Below, one piece after another: positions 1-8,567 of a DNA stretch of 64,000 bases (within the stretch, counting starts at the first letter, position 1; each line of letters starts with the position of its first letter). Under the pieces are notes generated by a model. It had not been told where the DNA came from and did no database searches. It saw only the letters and a program-made list of their open reading frames with translations. The translations under genes and the position numbers were made by a program. The DNA is taken from contig JAPLFG010000003.1 of NCBI GenBank assembly GCA_026390795.1, forward strand, positions 62,001 to 126,000, given 5' to 3'. The stretch is from Ignavibacteriales bacterium (lineage in GTDB: Bacteria > Bacteroidota > Ignavibacteria > Ignavibacteriales > Melioribacteraceae).

Positions 1-1490
1 AGATTTCCATTTTTATGAACAAATCTTTTTTCCATGCTGTACTTGGATATTTTCCCATCGATCAAATCATTGAATTGATTCATATCTTTATTAATATCAT
101 CCAGAAACGTAAAATCTGTAAACTTCATTTTCGACAGTTCAGTACTGCTATAACCGATCATTTTGGATAAAGGTAGATTTGAAATAACCGGGTGACCTTG
201 CTTATCAAGCAGCGCAATTGCAATTGGGGCCTGGTCAAAAATGGCTCTGAAGCGCTTTTCGCTTTCTAGTACTTTATGTTCGGCTTCCTTGCGTTCTGAT
301 ATATCACGAATGATCATGCTCGTACGTTCAAAACCTTCTTGGTTTTTGAAAATAGCCGATGAAATTTCAGCTGGAAAACGTGTTCCATCTTTCCGAATCA
401 TCGTCAATTCACCATGTGCATGCCCATTTAATCTTCTTTCCATTAACAGATTAGGTAATATAGGGTCCATATTATCAACAATGCCGAATTGACCCACTTT
501 TATAAGTTCCTCTTGCGAATAACCAAATATTTTACACGAAACTGGATTGGCTGATAATATTCTTCCATCTGGAATTGTTAACATTATTGCATCCATGCTG
601 TTTTCAAAAAATGATCGGTATCTCTCTTCACTTTCCCTTAATAATCCTTCATCGAGCTTACGACTGGTAATATCTTGAGCAATAGTTGCAACAATATGTT
701 TTCCTTCCTTATCAAAAATATTTGCTGGATTCCATAAGACTGTCTTGAGAACATTCTTTTTTGTCAATATCTCTACTTCAATTAGATCCGGTCTTTCATC
801 ATTTATAAGTGTATTTTTAATTAGATCAAGTGTCAAATCAACTTTTTCTTTTGGGAAAAGAATTTCAATCTTTTTATCTCTGACCTCGGTCCAATCGTAA
901 CCGCTCAAATTTTCGAAAGCCTTATTTATATGTATTATTACCCCCGAGGAATCCCAAACAATAATAGGTGCATATGCATGATTAAACAGAATGTCCAGAT
1001 ATTCGTTTGTAACACGGCTGGTTTCACTAACCGATTCTTCAGACAGTTTTCGATCAGTAATATCCTCAATGGCTAATAAAATTATCTTCTCTTTCCCAAA
1101 TGCTCTTTCAATTTGCCGGGCATTCAAAAGCATGATTCGTTTGCCAATTGTCGAAAAATCATGCTCAACTTCATAGTTATCAAACATTGTTTTTTCGGGA
1201 AGGATAGTTTCAAGCAATTCTCTCAGTTTAGGAATATCCCATTGACGATTCCCCAAATCATAAATAAGAGATCCAATTGTAACATCGGAATTTACTTTGA
1301 AGAAATCATAGAATGAACGGCTGGCTTTAACTACTCTTAAATCTTGATCCAAAACAAGTAGAGGTTCGCGGACAGTATTGATTATGTTTTCAGCAAATTC
1401 ATTTAATTCATTTGCGGATTTCAATTTGAATTTTGGAAGACCTGGACTACTTGGAGATTTTATTTTTTTCTTCTTATCAATCATTACCAT
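1..1490 (-). CDS. Multi-PAS sensor protein, N-terminal part (gene runs off the window)
   Basis: An open minus-strand frame begins with ATG at 1490, preceded by AAAGGGTGGTGTC, and stays open to base 1, giving about 496 residues. Four consecutive PAS domains are visible, at roughly residues 30-140, 155-270, 280-395 and 405 onward. The first three end in the usual DITDRK, DITSRK and DISERK linkers. PAS domains sense ligands, redox state or light. Arrays like this usually sit in front of a histidine kinase or GGDEF output, which here would lie outside the window. No signal peptide or membrane segment is visible, so a cytoplasmic sensor is likely. The response regulator at 3188-3877 could be its partner, which is inference only. 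The PAS assignment is firm; the output domain is unknown. Confidence 0.85.
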   Translation of the reverse strand, partial: MVMIDKKKKIKSPSSPGLPKFKLKSANELNEFAENIINTVREPLLVLDQDLRVVKASRSFYDFFKVNSDVTIGSLIYDLGNRQWDIPKLRELLETILPEKTMFDNYEVEHDFSTIGKRIMLLNARQIERAFGKEKIILLAIEDITDRKLSEESVSETSRVTNEYLDILFNHAYAPIIVWDSSGVIIHINKAFENLSGYDWTEVRDKKIEILFPKEKVDLTLDLIKNTLINDERPDLIEVEILTKKNVLKTVLWNPANIFDKEGKHIVATIAQDITSRKLDEGLLRESEERYRSFFENSMDAIMLTIPDGRILSANPVSCKIFGYSQEELIKVGQFGIVDNMDPILPNLLMERRLNGHAHGELTMIRKDGTRFPAEISSAIFKNQEGFERTSMIIRDISERKEAEHKVLESEKRFRAIFDQAPIAIALLDKQGHPVISNLPLSKMIGYSSTELSKMKFTDFTFLDDINKDMNQFNDLIDGKISKYSMEKRFVHKNGN

Positions 1491-1625
1491 GACACCACCC
1501 TTTGTCTGAATCGAGATCTAACTATTTAGGATATAAAATCAATCAGTCAAAAAGGACGGGGACGGGGCTACAACTTATAATGGAATGGAGAAGAGAATTA
1601 CATAAAGATTGTTTGACTGTTTTAT

Positions 1626-2588
1626 TTAATGTCCTTTAATGAATGCATATATTTTTTCAAATGTTATTTCGGGTTTTTCTTCCTGCGGGGCATGTCCGCA
1701 AGCATCAATTATCTCCAATTTTGTATGGGGTAATTCCTTACTTAGTTTAATACCATTATTCACTGATAATACCGAATCATTATTACCCCAAAGAATTAGG
1801 CATGGTGTCGTAATGTTCTTGTAAGCACTTATTATTTTTCCGTATCCATCGGGATCAATCTGTTCGGCAGACTTAATGAAAGTATACTCAAGTCCTTCAC
1901 CGTAATAAAAAGAAGCATACCTGTCAATTAGTTTTTTATTAGCCTTACTCTTATCGTATAATATTTTATCAAGTATATATTCTGCTTTGGATTTATTTGT
2001 AAGCTGAAATGTTAATTTATTCAAAAGAGGAGTTCTCAAATAATTAATAAAAGCGGGCATTTCCTGCGTATAGGCAAGACAATCAATCAGAATCAATTTA
2101 CTAATTTTTGTTTTGCTCTTTTCATTTAGTAATGATATTTGTGTGAGCAAAGCAACAGCTCCTCCATAGGAATGACCAATTAGATACAACGAATCCGTAT
2201 TGATATCTTCTACAAATTGCTTCACAATTTTTGATTGATCTTCAATTGTATATTTATCATCCTCCGGTTTTGAAGAATTACCGAATCCTTTCAGATCAAT
2301 TAGGTAAAGCGTGAATTCATCCGGAGGAAATAATTCCTTTACATCATCCCAAGAATGTAATGAGGTGCCGAATCCATGCAGGAATACAGCTTTCTTATCT
2401 CCATATCCGAGCTTTTCATAATTGATGTGGATCTCATTAGAATAAGCATACGTTAAATCTTTGGTAGTATACATCAATGCTGGTATTGACTGACTGCAGT
2501 TTGAAAGTAAAAATAATAAACCCAATAGTGCTATGATTCTCATTTGATTAATTCTGTAACTCAAGTTCATGCTAGTTTTATTCTTCAT
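1626..2588 (-). CDS. Alpha/beta hydrolase, probable lipoprotein
   Basis: A 320-residue hydrolase with the alpha/beta fold signature. It has an HGFGTS oxyanion motif at about residue 71, the nucleophile elbow GHSYGG (Ser140), an acid in WGNNDSV and a C-terminal histidine in ACGHAPQEEKPE. The N-terminus has a hydrophobic stretch ending in LLSNC (Cys31), a lipobox, so the enzyme is probably anchored on the periplasmic face of a membrane. The ATG at 2588 was chosen because it overlaps the TGA of the upstream small gene as ATGA, a translational-coupling arrangement; longer in-frame starts would run through that gene. The substrate is unknown. Relatives include haloalkane dehalogenase-like, epoxide hydrolase-like and esterase-like enzymes, and the sequence alone does not decide. 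Confidence 0.85.
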   Translation of the reverse strand: MKNKTSMNLSYRINQMRIIALLGLLFLLSNCSQSIPALMYTTKDLTYAYSNEIHINYEKLGYGDKKAVFLHGFGTSLHSWDDVKELFPPDEFTLYLIDLKGFGNSSKPEDDKYTIEDQSKIVKQFVEDINTDSLYLIGHSYGGAVALLTQISLLNEKSKTKISKLILIDCLAYTQEMPAFINYLRTPLLNKLTFQLTNKSKAEYILDKILYDKSKANKKLIDRYASFYYGEGLEYTFIKSAEQIDPDGYGKIISAYKNITTPCLILWGNNDSVLSVNNGIKLSKELPHTKLEIIDACGHAPQEEKPEITFEKIYAFIKGH

Positions 2589-2773
2589 TTGTCTGTCCCA
2601 GATTTTTCTTTTTGCCGTGTTTTTGAAACAGCTGCCATAATTCCCAATCCGACTACGATAATGACACCTATTCCAATCCAAATTGGTGGAGCTCCTAACT
2701 TATAAGCTGCCCAGGAAAATCCGCCAGCAACAAATAAAATTCCTATTAAATAGATCGCAAAATTAGACATCAT
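2585..2773 (-). CDS. Small two-helix membrane protein
   Basis: A 62-residue protein with two hydrophobic segments, about residues 3-24 and 29-48, and a charged KTRQKEKSGTDK tail. No family was recognised. Its stop codon overlaps the start of the lipoprotein hydrolase by four bases (ATGA), so the two are almost certainly co-translated. It may assist membrane placement of the hydrolase, but that is inference. An ATG at 2770, one codon downstream, is an equally possible start. Confidence 0.65.
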   Translation of the reverse strand: MMSNFAIYLIGILFVAGGFSWAAYKLGAPPIWIGIGVIIVVGLGIMAAVSKTRQKEKSGTDK

Positions 2774-2906
2774 AATTTTCCTTTTTGTGTTTTCCCGTTT
2801 AAAGTACCGGAATATTCATGAACAAAAATTTTGCTTCAAATAAATCGTTTTCAATTTTATCTGATAGAATTATTTAGACCAACGAATTATTACAATGATG
2901 ACATTA

Positions 2907-3038
2907 TCATTTTGTCAAATTAACTGTTTTACTATTTTGCTGCTTTCCTACAGAAACTCCTCCGCTTGCACTACAGCTGTAAATAAAAAGAGATACGATA
3001 AAAATTAGAATTAAGGATATTGCGTTTAACTTTTTCAT
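2907..3038 (-). CDS. 43-residue lipoprotein
   Basis: A short frame starts with ATG at 3038, preceded by CAGGAGTATTACC, a good ribosome site. The product begins MKKLNAISLILIFIVSL and carries a lipobox at FIYSC (Cys22). A mature peptide of only about 22 residues, rich in Ser, Gly, Lys and Gln, follows. It resembles the tiny entericidin-like or small outer-membrane lipoproteins found near stress regulators, but no family was recognised. It stands alone between the response regulator and the hydrolase pair. The gene call rests on ribosome site plus signal peptide plus lipobox. Confidence 0.6.
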   Translation of the reverse strand: MKKLNAISLILIFIVSLFIYSCSASGGVSVGKQQNSKTVNLTK

Positions 3039-3187
3039 GGTAATACTCCTGATAAATTAATTTTACAAGTCATCTATCTTTTTGACCTATGCTTGCACAC
3101 ATAAAGTATAATTACGAATAGTCTAATTCTATAGAGCGAAAGGATGAAAAAAGGACTACATCTTTTAGGATAAAAGACTGAAGTAAA

Positions 3188-3877
3188 TTATTCGATTAGT
3201 GAAGTTGTCTCAATTGCAGTTTTATAAGAATCAGAAAGATGAGCGTGTTTTGCAATCTGCACACGCGTATTAAGTGCTAATTTTTCAAGAATATTATGAA
3301 CGTGACTTTTGACAGTGTAAGGTGAGAGATGGAGTTTTTGAGCAATTTCTTTATTTGAAGATCCTTCGGCAATCAATTCGATCACTTGACGTTCACGTTT
3401 TGTCATACGAACCGATTCGGTAATCGCGGTTGTTTTTGATCCATTGATTGCATGTTCAACAATTTGAGAAAAAAGTGATCCGGTTAAGTGTGACGGCAGA
3501 ACCTGCATCCCCTGGTGAACCGATCGGATAGTTTTAAAAAATTCGGTAACATTTGCGTCTTTGAGTATGAATCCTGAAACTCCTGCTTGTACAAATTCGA
3601 AAACATCTGCCTGAAGTGGTATAAGATCCATCACTATTATTTTTATTTCCGAGAATTGATGTTTAGTTAATTTTACAATCTCCAAACTGTTTTGATTTCG
3701 CAAACCGAGATCAAGCAGCACCAAGTCTGGTTTGAGATTGCCAAGCATTTTTAATATGTTTTCGCCATTACCAACTGTGGCAACAACGTGCATATCAGAC
3801 TGTTTTTTTATCATTGCAGAAATGCCGTCTCGGAGAAGTCGATTATCTTCGATTAGGAGTATCTTGATTTTTTTCAA
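3188..3877 (-). CDS. NarL/FixJ-type response regulator
   Basis: A 229-residue two-component regulator. The receiver domain (about residues 1-125) has the acidic pocket E10-D11, the phospho-acceptor Asp56 in LVLLDLGLRN and Lys106 in GFILKDANV. The DNA-binding domain (about 150-215) is a LuxR-type helix-turn-helix with the motif LTxRERQVIELIAEGSSNKEIA-like spacing and TVKSHVHNILEKL. The start is TTG at 3877: an in-frame stop lies shortly upstream with no ATG between, and homologues begin at this KKIKILLIEDN stretch. No histidine kinase is adjacent, so this is an orphan unless it pairs with the multi-PAS protein at the window edge. The C-terminal tail after the HTH is unremarkable. Confidence 0.9.
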   Translation of the reverse strand: MKKIKILLIEDNRLLRDGISAMIKKQSDMHVVATVGNGENILKMLGNLKPDLVLLDLGLRNQNSLEIVKLTKHQFSEIKIIVMDLIPLQADVFEFVQAGVSGFILKDANVTEFFKTIRSVHQGMQVLPSHLTGSLFSQIVEHAINGSKTTAITESVRMTKRERQVIELIAEGSSNKEIAQKLHLSPYTVKSHVHNILEKLALNTRVQIAKHAHLSDSYKTAIETTSLIE

Positions 3878-4307
3878 AAGAGTTTCCCGAATGTTGATTC
3901 AAATTTTTTTGAATAATTAAGAATCTTATACAGAATTATGACAAAATCTGAATTAATACACTCTAATTGACCTTGAAAAGCAGAATATTCAATATTTTTT
4001 CCATTTACTGAAAGCAAAGTAATAAATGAAGCTCTATTTGGCAATAATTAAATTACTGTAATGATGCTGTTGTGCCATATGTTACATATGAAGATGAACG
4101 CATCCAAAATTTTTTTAGACTATTTCTTATCAGAAATCTCTCGTAGTAATATTGAATGGATTTAATCTTTATTTCATAATAGTTAATTGGGTAAGACTAA
4201 TTTGTGAATTATTTGTCTGCAGTGGATTTTGGATACATATTATTTTCTCAATTGGATTAAAACGACCGATTTAGATGGTAGTTTTATATTAATCGTATTT
4301 TCTTTTT
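3878..4307. other. Non-coding gap with one copy of a dispersed 45-base repeat
   Basis: About 430 AT-rich bases between the response regulator and the broken symporter gene. The only structure recognised is the repeat at 4191-4235. The upstream part presumably contains the response regulator promoter. A 34-codon plus-strand frame near 4060-4165 was considered but has no ribosome site or recognisable product. Confidence 0.5.
4191..4235. repeat. Dispersed 45-base repeat, copy 1
   Basis: This stretch matches 39084-39128 at 39 of 45 positions without gaps. It begins GTAAGACTAATTTG and ends GGATTTTGGATA. It lies about 70 bases beyond the stop of the decayed symporter gene. The other copy lies about 35 bases beyond the stop of the Ldh2 dehydrogenase gene, in the same orientation relative to the gene. 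It may be a conserved 3' untranslated element or the remnant of a mobile or miniature repeat; no terminal inverted repeats were seen. Confidence 0.7.
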
Positions 4308-4826
4308 TTATGAAACCAGCGAATTGTTTGATAGAAACTTCTTCTGGTTTACCATTCCCATAAAGTTTATGTCGGGCAGAAGAACTGCGAATACAACACC
4401 GCCCGCGAAAACTCCAACTGCAATTTTTGTAAGGACATAAGCGATCAAAGAAATACCCGAAAGAACTGTGCGAGCGTGTGGAGAAAATCTTCTTCCCAAA
4501 AATTCAGGCATAGTAAAAACTTTTGATCTCATGTAAAACGGAACCATCACCCAGCCAAGAATAAGCAAACACCAAGCGTGAAGTTCATAATGAGCCATGG
4601 CAACACCATCAGTAGCACCGGAACCGGCTAATCCAACAAGATGTTCCTAGCCAATATTTGATGCAAAGATAAATGCGCCTACAATAAACCATCCTAAGTT
4701 TCTACCCGCTAAAAAATATTCTTTAAAAGTATTTTTTTGCCTTTTGATTATCCACTAAGCTAAGCCGAGTATGATAGTAAAATATCCAAAGATTACTACC
4801 TAATCCAGAGATTGAAGTACACCCAT
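4308..4826 (-). pseudogene. Decayed sodium/sugar symporter (vSGLT-like)
   Basis: Reading from ATG 4826, the frame encodes the N-terminal third of a solute:sodium symporter. Pieces such as FLAGRNLGW, FASNIG, EHLVGLAGSG, HAWCLLILGW, FYMRSKVFTMPEFL and YVLTKIAVGVFAGG match the galactose/glucose cotransporter family. Three in-frame TAG codons interrupt it, at 4800-4802, 4755-4757 and 4647-4649. The last comes between FASNIG and EHLVGLAG, where the family has a serine. The frame then runs into unrelated residues and ends at 4308 after about 170 codons, whereas the family is about 500-550 long. Intact galactose mutarotase lies just upstream, the usual partner of such transporters. Recoding of TAG is unlikely, because TAG ends the intact VCBS gene at 18641. 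Confidence 0.85.
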
Positions 4827-4875
4827 TACTCACACCTCATTTTTTTATTAATTGATTTGGTGTTTTATCAAAAGA

Positions 4876-6018
4876 TTACTTCGCTGAAAATTTATAAATA
4901 GTTGTTTGATGATAAACTTTATCTGGGGTTAAAACGGCACTCGGCCACTCGGGCTTGTTTGGCGAATCGGGGAAGCATTGAGCTTCCAGACATAAACCGG
5001 TTCTCTTCTGATACATGATTCCATTTTTTCCTTTAACCGAACCATCAAGAAAATTTCCGCAATAAAATTGCAGTCCGGGCTGATCAGTAAAAACTTCCAT
5101 AAATCTCCCACTCTCACGTTCATATAGATCGGCACACTTGAAAATTTTTTCTTGATGTTTGTTCAGCACCCAGTTGTGGTCATAACCTCCCCCGAATTTT
5201 AACTGCTCAAAATTAGATTCAATATCGCGACCTATTTTTTTTGCATAATGAAAATCCATTGGAGTATTAGTCACCGATTCAAATTTACCGGTTGTTATCA
5301 ATCCGGCATCGACAGGTGTAAAGTTTGCGGCGTCAATCATCAGTTCATTATCAAGTATTGTTTTATTAGGATCACCCGAAAGATTAAAATATGAATGATG
5401 TGTTGGATTTAGAATTGTAGTTTTATCAGTTGTACCGGTATAACTTATTCGCAATTCATTTTCATTCGTCAAATCATAAACAACAGTTAGTTCTACTTTA
5501 CCGGGATATCCTTCTTCCCCATCCATACTCACGTATTTTAAAGAGATCGAAGCGCCACTCGGAGTTTCATCAACACCGCTGACAGTCCATAATTTTTTGT
5601 TAAATCCTTCTACACCACCGTGAAGATGATTTTCACCGTTGTTAATCGAAAGCTGATATTCTTTACCGTCTAACTTGAATTTCCCTTTACCGATTCTATT
5701 ACCGTACCTGCCCACGATTGCACCAAAGTACGATGTGCCTTCAATATACCCTTCTAAATTATCGTACCCAAGCACAACATCTTCATACTTGCCATTTTTA
5801 TCCGGGGCGGTTAAAGAGACAACAGTAGCACCGTAAGAAATTATTTTTGCTTCCATTCCATTGACATTTCTCAGTGTATAGGAGAACACTTCCGTACCAT
5901 TGGCTAGTTTACCAAATAATTTTTTTTCAACCATTGAATGATCCTTATTGTTCGATTGACAAGAGATAAAAACTATGAAAACGGTAAGAAGAGAAAATGC
6001 TATGATTCTTTTAGTCAT
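4876..6018 (-). CDS. galM: Galactose mutarotase (aldose 1-epimerase), exported
   Basis: A 380-residue aldose 1-epimerase that interconverts the alpha and beta anomers of galactose or glucose. Family motifs are all present: VGRYGNRIGKG, NNGENHLHGG with a catalytic-region histidine, NPTHHSYFNLSG with the acid histidine, GGYDHNW and the C-terminal GLCLEAQCFPDSPN with the catalytic-base glutamate. The N-terminus has a signal sequence ending in FIVFISCQSN, a lipobox, so it is probably a periplasmic lipoprotein. The ATG at 6018 is preferred over one 36 bases upstream because AAGGAAG lies directly in front of it. This is the only intact gene in the decayed operon at 4.3-8.1 kb. Confidence 0.93.
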   Translation of the reverse strand: MTKRIIAFSLLTVFIVFISCQSNNKDHSMVEKKLFGKLANGTEVFSYTLRNVNGMEAKIISYGATVVSLTAPDKNGKYEDVVLGYDNLEGYIEGTSYFGAIVGRYGNRIGKGKFKLDGKEYQLSINNGENHLHGGVEGFNKKLWTVSGVDETPSGASISLKYVSMDGEEGYPGKVELTVVYDLTNENELRISYTGTTDKTTILNPTHHSYFNLSGDPNKTILDNELMIDAANFTPVDAGLITTGKFESVTNTPMDFHYAKKIGRDIESNFEQLKFGGGYDHNWVLNKHQEKIFKCADLYERESGRFMEVFTDQPGLQFYCGNFLDGSVKGKNGIMYQKRTGLCLEAQCFPDSPNKPEWPSAVLTPDKVYHQTTIYKFSAK

Positions 6019-6273
6019 AACTGTCTTCCTTATATGATTATTTGTGGAATGCATTATAAATGAGATGAAAAGTTATGAAATGCCTTTTCACATCTTTTAA
6101 TAACTATTTTGTGAAAACACAATACTTAATTATGAAGAAATATAATTATTATCAACACTTCACATTTAGTTTTCTGAATTTTCAAAAACCAAAATACTTT
6201 TTTCAAATAGGAAGATTCAGATCTTAAATTTTTATTTATTATTTAAGTATCATATTTGAACCATTCAAGAGCT

Positions 6274-6378
6274 TTAGAATTTCTCTTCAATAGGTTCTAA
6301 TTTTGTAGCGAGTAAGTTAAAGACAAATAAAGCAACTAAATAAGCTGAGCCGGAAAGAACAAATAAATTAAATGGCTT
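6274..6378 (-). pseudogene. C-terminal remnant of an MFS sugar or sugar-acid transporter
   Basis: In one minus-strand frame, 34 codons ending in TAA at 6274 read as the last transmembrane helix and tail of a major-facilitator transporter. They contain FVLSGSAYLVALFVF and then LLATKLEPIEEKF, like the end of hexuronate-type (ExuT/ACS) carriers. It begins within five bases of the sugar-kinase pseudogene stop, so the first roughly 1.2 kb of the transporter gene has been deleted. The family call rests on a short stretch and is tentative; that this is a coding remnant is more secure. Confidence 0.6.
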
Positions 6379-6382
6379 TCAG

Positions 6383-7850
6383 TTAACAGAATAATTTTAA
6401 TTTATTTTGCCAGCAATCATAAGTATCCAAAGTAATATCAATCTCTTTTGCCTGGGGAACTACCTCTCCTACTTTATTTAAAGAATGAAAAGTATCTTGA
6501 AAAGATTTATAATATCCGGCACCGTATGCGGCTCCTCGTGCGGCGCCCTGTGCCCCGTCTGTATTGTATAATTCTATTAATGCGCATGTAACATTCTATA
6601 AAGTTTGCCGCAAAATCGGGCTAAGAAACATATTCACATTTCCTGCGCGAATAACATTAATGTTCAACCCCATTTCTTTCATAATATCGACACCATATTT
6701 CAATGAAAATGCAATCCCTTCCTGTGCGGCTCTGAACAGATGTTCTTTTGTATGTCTATTAAAATCTATTCCAAGAATCTGCCCTTTGATGTTTTTATTC
6801 TGCAAAACACGTTCCGAGCCGTTACCGAATGGAACCACGAAAATTCCTTCCGAGCCAACCGCTATATTACTCGCTAATTTATTTATTGCATCATACGATA
6901 AATCACTGGCAAATTGTTTTCTTATCCATGAATTTTGGATGCCTGTCCCGTTTATACAGAGTAGCACTCCATAACTCGGTTGTTCAATTGTATAATTTAC
7001 ATGGGCAAATTGATTCACACGTGAAAGTTTATCGAAATTGATTTTATCAATCACACCATAGATGACGCCGAAAGTTCCAGCCGTAGCTGCAATTTCTCCG
7101 GCTTTGAGAACATTCAAAGAGAACGCGTTATTAGGTTGGTCACCCGCCCGATATGATACGACTGTTCCAACTTTTAGACCAAGTTCTTCTGCGACATGAG
7201 AATTAATTTTCCCTTGAATGGAAAATGTTGGATGAATATCCGGAAGAATATTTTCATTAACTTCCTACTGATCGAGTAATTTATTAGAGACACAATGATT
7301 TTTAAAATCTCAGAATATACCCTCACTTAGCCCGGAAATAGTTGTACTAATTTCATTGCTATAAAGTCGCCCGGAAGCATTGCTTTATGAATTTGAGAAT
7401 AAATTCCGGGTTCATTTTCCTTTACCCATCTAAGCTTCGAAGCGGTAAAATTTCCGGGAGAGTTCAATAAATTATTCAAACAATAATTACTTCCAATTAT
7501 TTCAAAAGCGTTATTGCCGATTTCAACTGCGCGACTATCGCACCAAATTATTGATGGACGCAACACATTTTGATTTTTTCTATTAATATGAGTCCATGCA
7601 TTTGATTGGAGATTCCTATCGGAACAATTTTGCTTGAATTAATATTGTTGATTCTTAACAATCGTTTTGTGAGAATCTTTACATTCTCCCATCACAAATT
7701 TGGATCTTGTTCCGCACAGCCGGGGTTGGGAGAATTAATTTTCATTTCATCAGCAGGATAAAAATCTTCAGCGATTATTTTGCCGTTATCAATTTCTAGT
7801 ATACAACACTTGATAAACGAACTTCCGATATCATAGCCGATACTAAACAT
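6383..7850 (-). pseudogene. Decayed FGGY-family sugar kinase (xylulokinase-like)
   Basis: The reading begins at ATG 7850 behind GAGGGATTT with the ATP-binding start MFSIGYDIGSSFIK and continues past GISNQMHGL. It then resumes in other frames with PSIIWCDSRAVEIG, TASKLRWVKENEP, VSYRAGDQPNNAFSL, ATAGTFGVIYG and GAARGAAYGAGYY, in the order expected for an FGGY kinase. Defects include a TGA at 7692-7694 and another at 7310-7312, both where tryptophan is expected, and at least three frame changes (near 7570, 7340 and 6600). An intact family member is about 490-510 residues, so nearly the whole length survives as debris. It formerly phosphorylated a ketose such as xylulose; the exact sugar cannot be told. 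Confidence 0.88.
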
Positions 7851-7992
7851 AAATCCCTCAACAGAAACTTAATTACCCCGATTTAAATGATGAAATTCAT
7901 TTTCGATTACTTGATGGTTTGTATTATGCATCAATATAATTAATTGCATATTTACATTTTGAAAATTGGTAATTCGACTTCGGAGGATGGTC

Positions 7993-8115
7993 TTAAACAT
8001 TGAAATTGTTCTTGGTAGTTTTTGCTTTGTAATAGAAGTATCCTTCTATTGCTCATGCACCAAAGCTAATTGATGACACCTTCCAGCCTGTCCGTCCAAG
8101 TTCACGATATTTCAT
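7993..8115 (-). pseudogene. N-terminal remnant of an aldo/keto reductase
   Basis: From ATG 8115, preceded by AAAGAGGAAGAATAAC, the frame reads MKYRELGRTGWKVSSISFG, then Ala and TGA (8053-8055) exactly where the family has Trp in FGAWAIGG. A further 19 codons of unrelated sequence reach a stop at 7993, and the remaining roughly 270 codons of the enzyme are missing. The intact ribosome site shows this was a normal gene before decay. It probably headed the lost operon reductase, kinase, MFS carrier. Confidence 0.82.
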
Positions 8116-8567
8116 GTTATTCTTCCTCTTTAAAGATAGCATTGCAAAAATTATTTTTGTATCAATCTATGAACGGATTCAAAAGTGAACTCGCAACAAA
8201 TATAATGAATTCAAAATAAAATCAATATCCTTAGTCTTTTGTAATTAACAGGAGACATTAGAAATCGCCATCACTGAATAATTTAAAAATCATTTTCTAT
8301 TCATGCAGATTTATTTTTGATAATATTAATTTGTTGAAACTGTAAAGTAAAACCAAAAACTTCAGATACCGTATTTAAGTGCGATAAGGAAGTTTCTATT
8401 TTTGTGGTCGGTGAGTCTTGGAGTCTCATCCACTTAATAAATGCTTGGAGGTTAATTCATAAATGTAAACTTTTGAAGAGTTGTAAACATTTTGTCATCA
8501 AGCCAACTCAATTACACATACTAAGCAGACAACAAAGAAAGTTTTATGAATTGGTTGAGCCTGATTG
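8116..8567. other. Non-coding gap upstream of the decayed operon
   Basis: About 450 bases. A 42-codon minus-strand frame at 8301-8429 (begins MRLQDSPTTKIETSLSHLN) is open but matches no family known to me and lacks a strong ribosome site, so it is not called as a gene. At 8461-8492 the half-sites AAATGT and ACATTT face each other across about 20 bases. Both halves also contain GTAAAC, so it could be an old operator for the lost operon, but the support is weak. Confidence 0.35.

Noticed and set aside
241-1316. Plus-strand frames of 60-83 codons across the first 1.3 kb
   Set aside because: They are shadows of the minus-strand multi-PAS gene, whose domain motifs are clear.
1553-1567. G-rich direct repeat GGACGGGGACGGGG, possible quadruplex
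   Set aside because: It has too few G-runs for a stable four-stranded structure and no link to any feature; treated as chance.
4647-4826. Possible TAG read-through or recoding in the symporter gene (three TAG codons, all in frame)
   Set aside because: TAG ends intact genes here, such as the VCBS gene at 18641. The frame is also truncated and followed by unrelated residues, so decay is simpler.
7310-8055. TGA read as tryptophan, since three TGA codons fall at Trp positions in the kinase and reductase remnants
   Set aside because: TGA terminates genuine genes in the window, for example the small membrane protein (2585-2587) and the 43-residue lipoprotein (2907-2909). The kinase also has several frame changes, and TGG to TGA is a common decay mutation.
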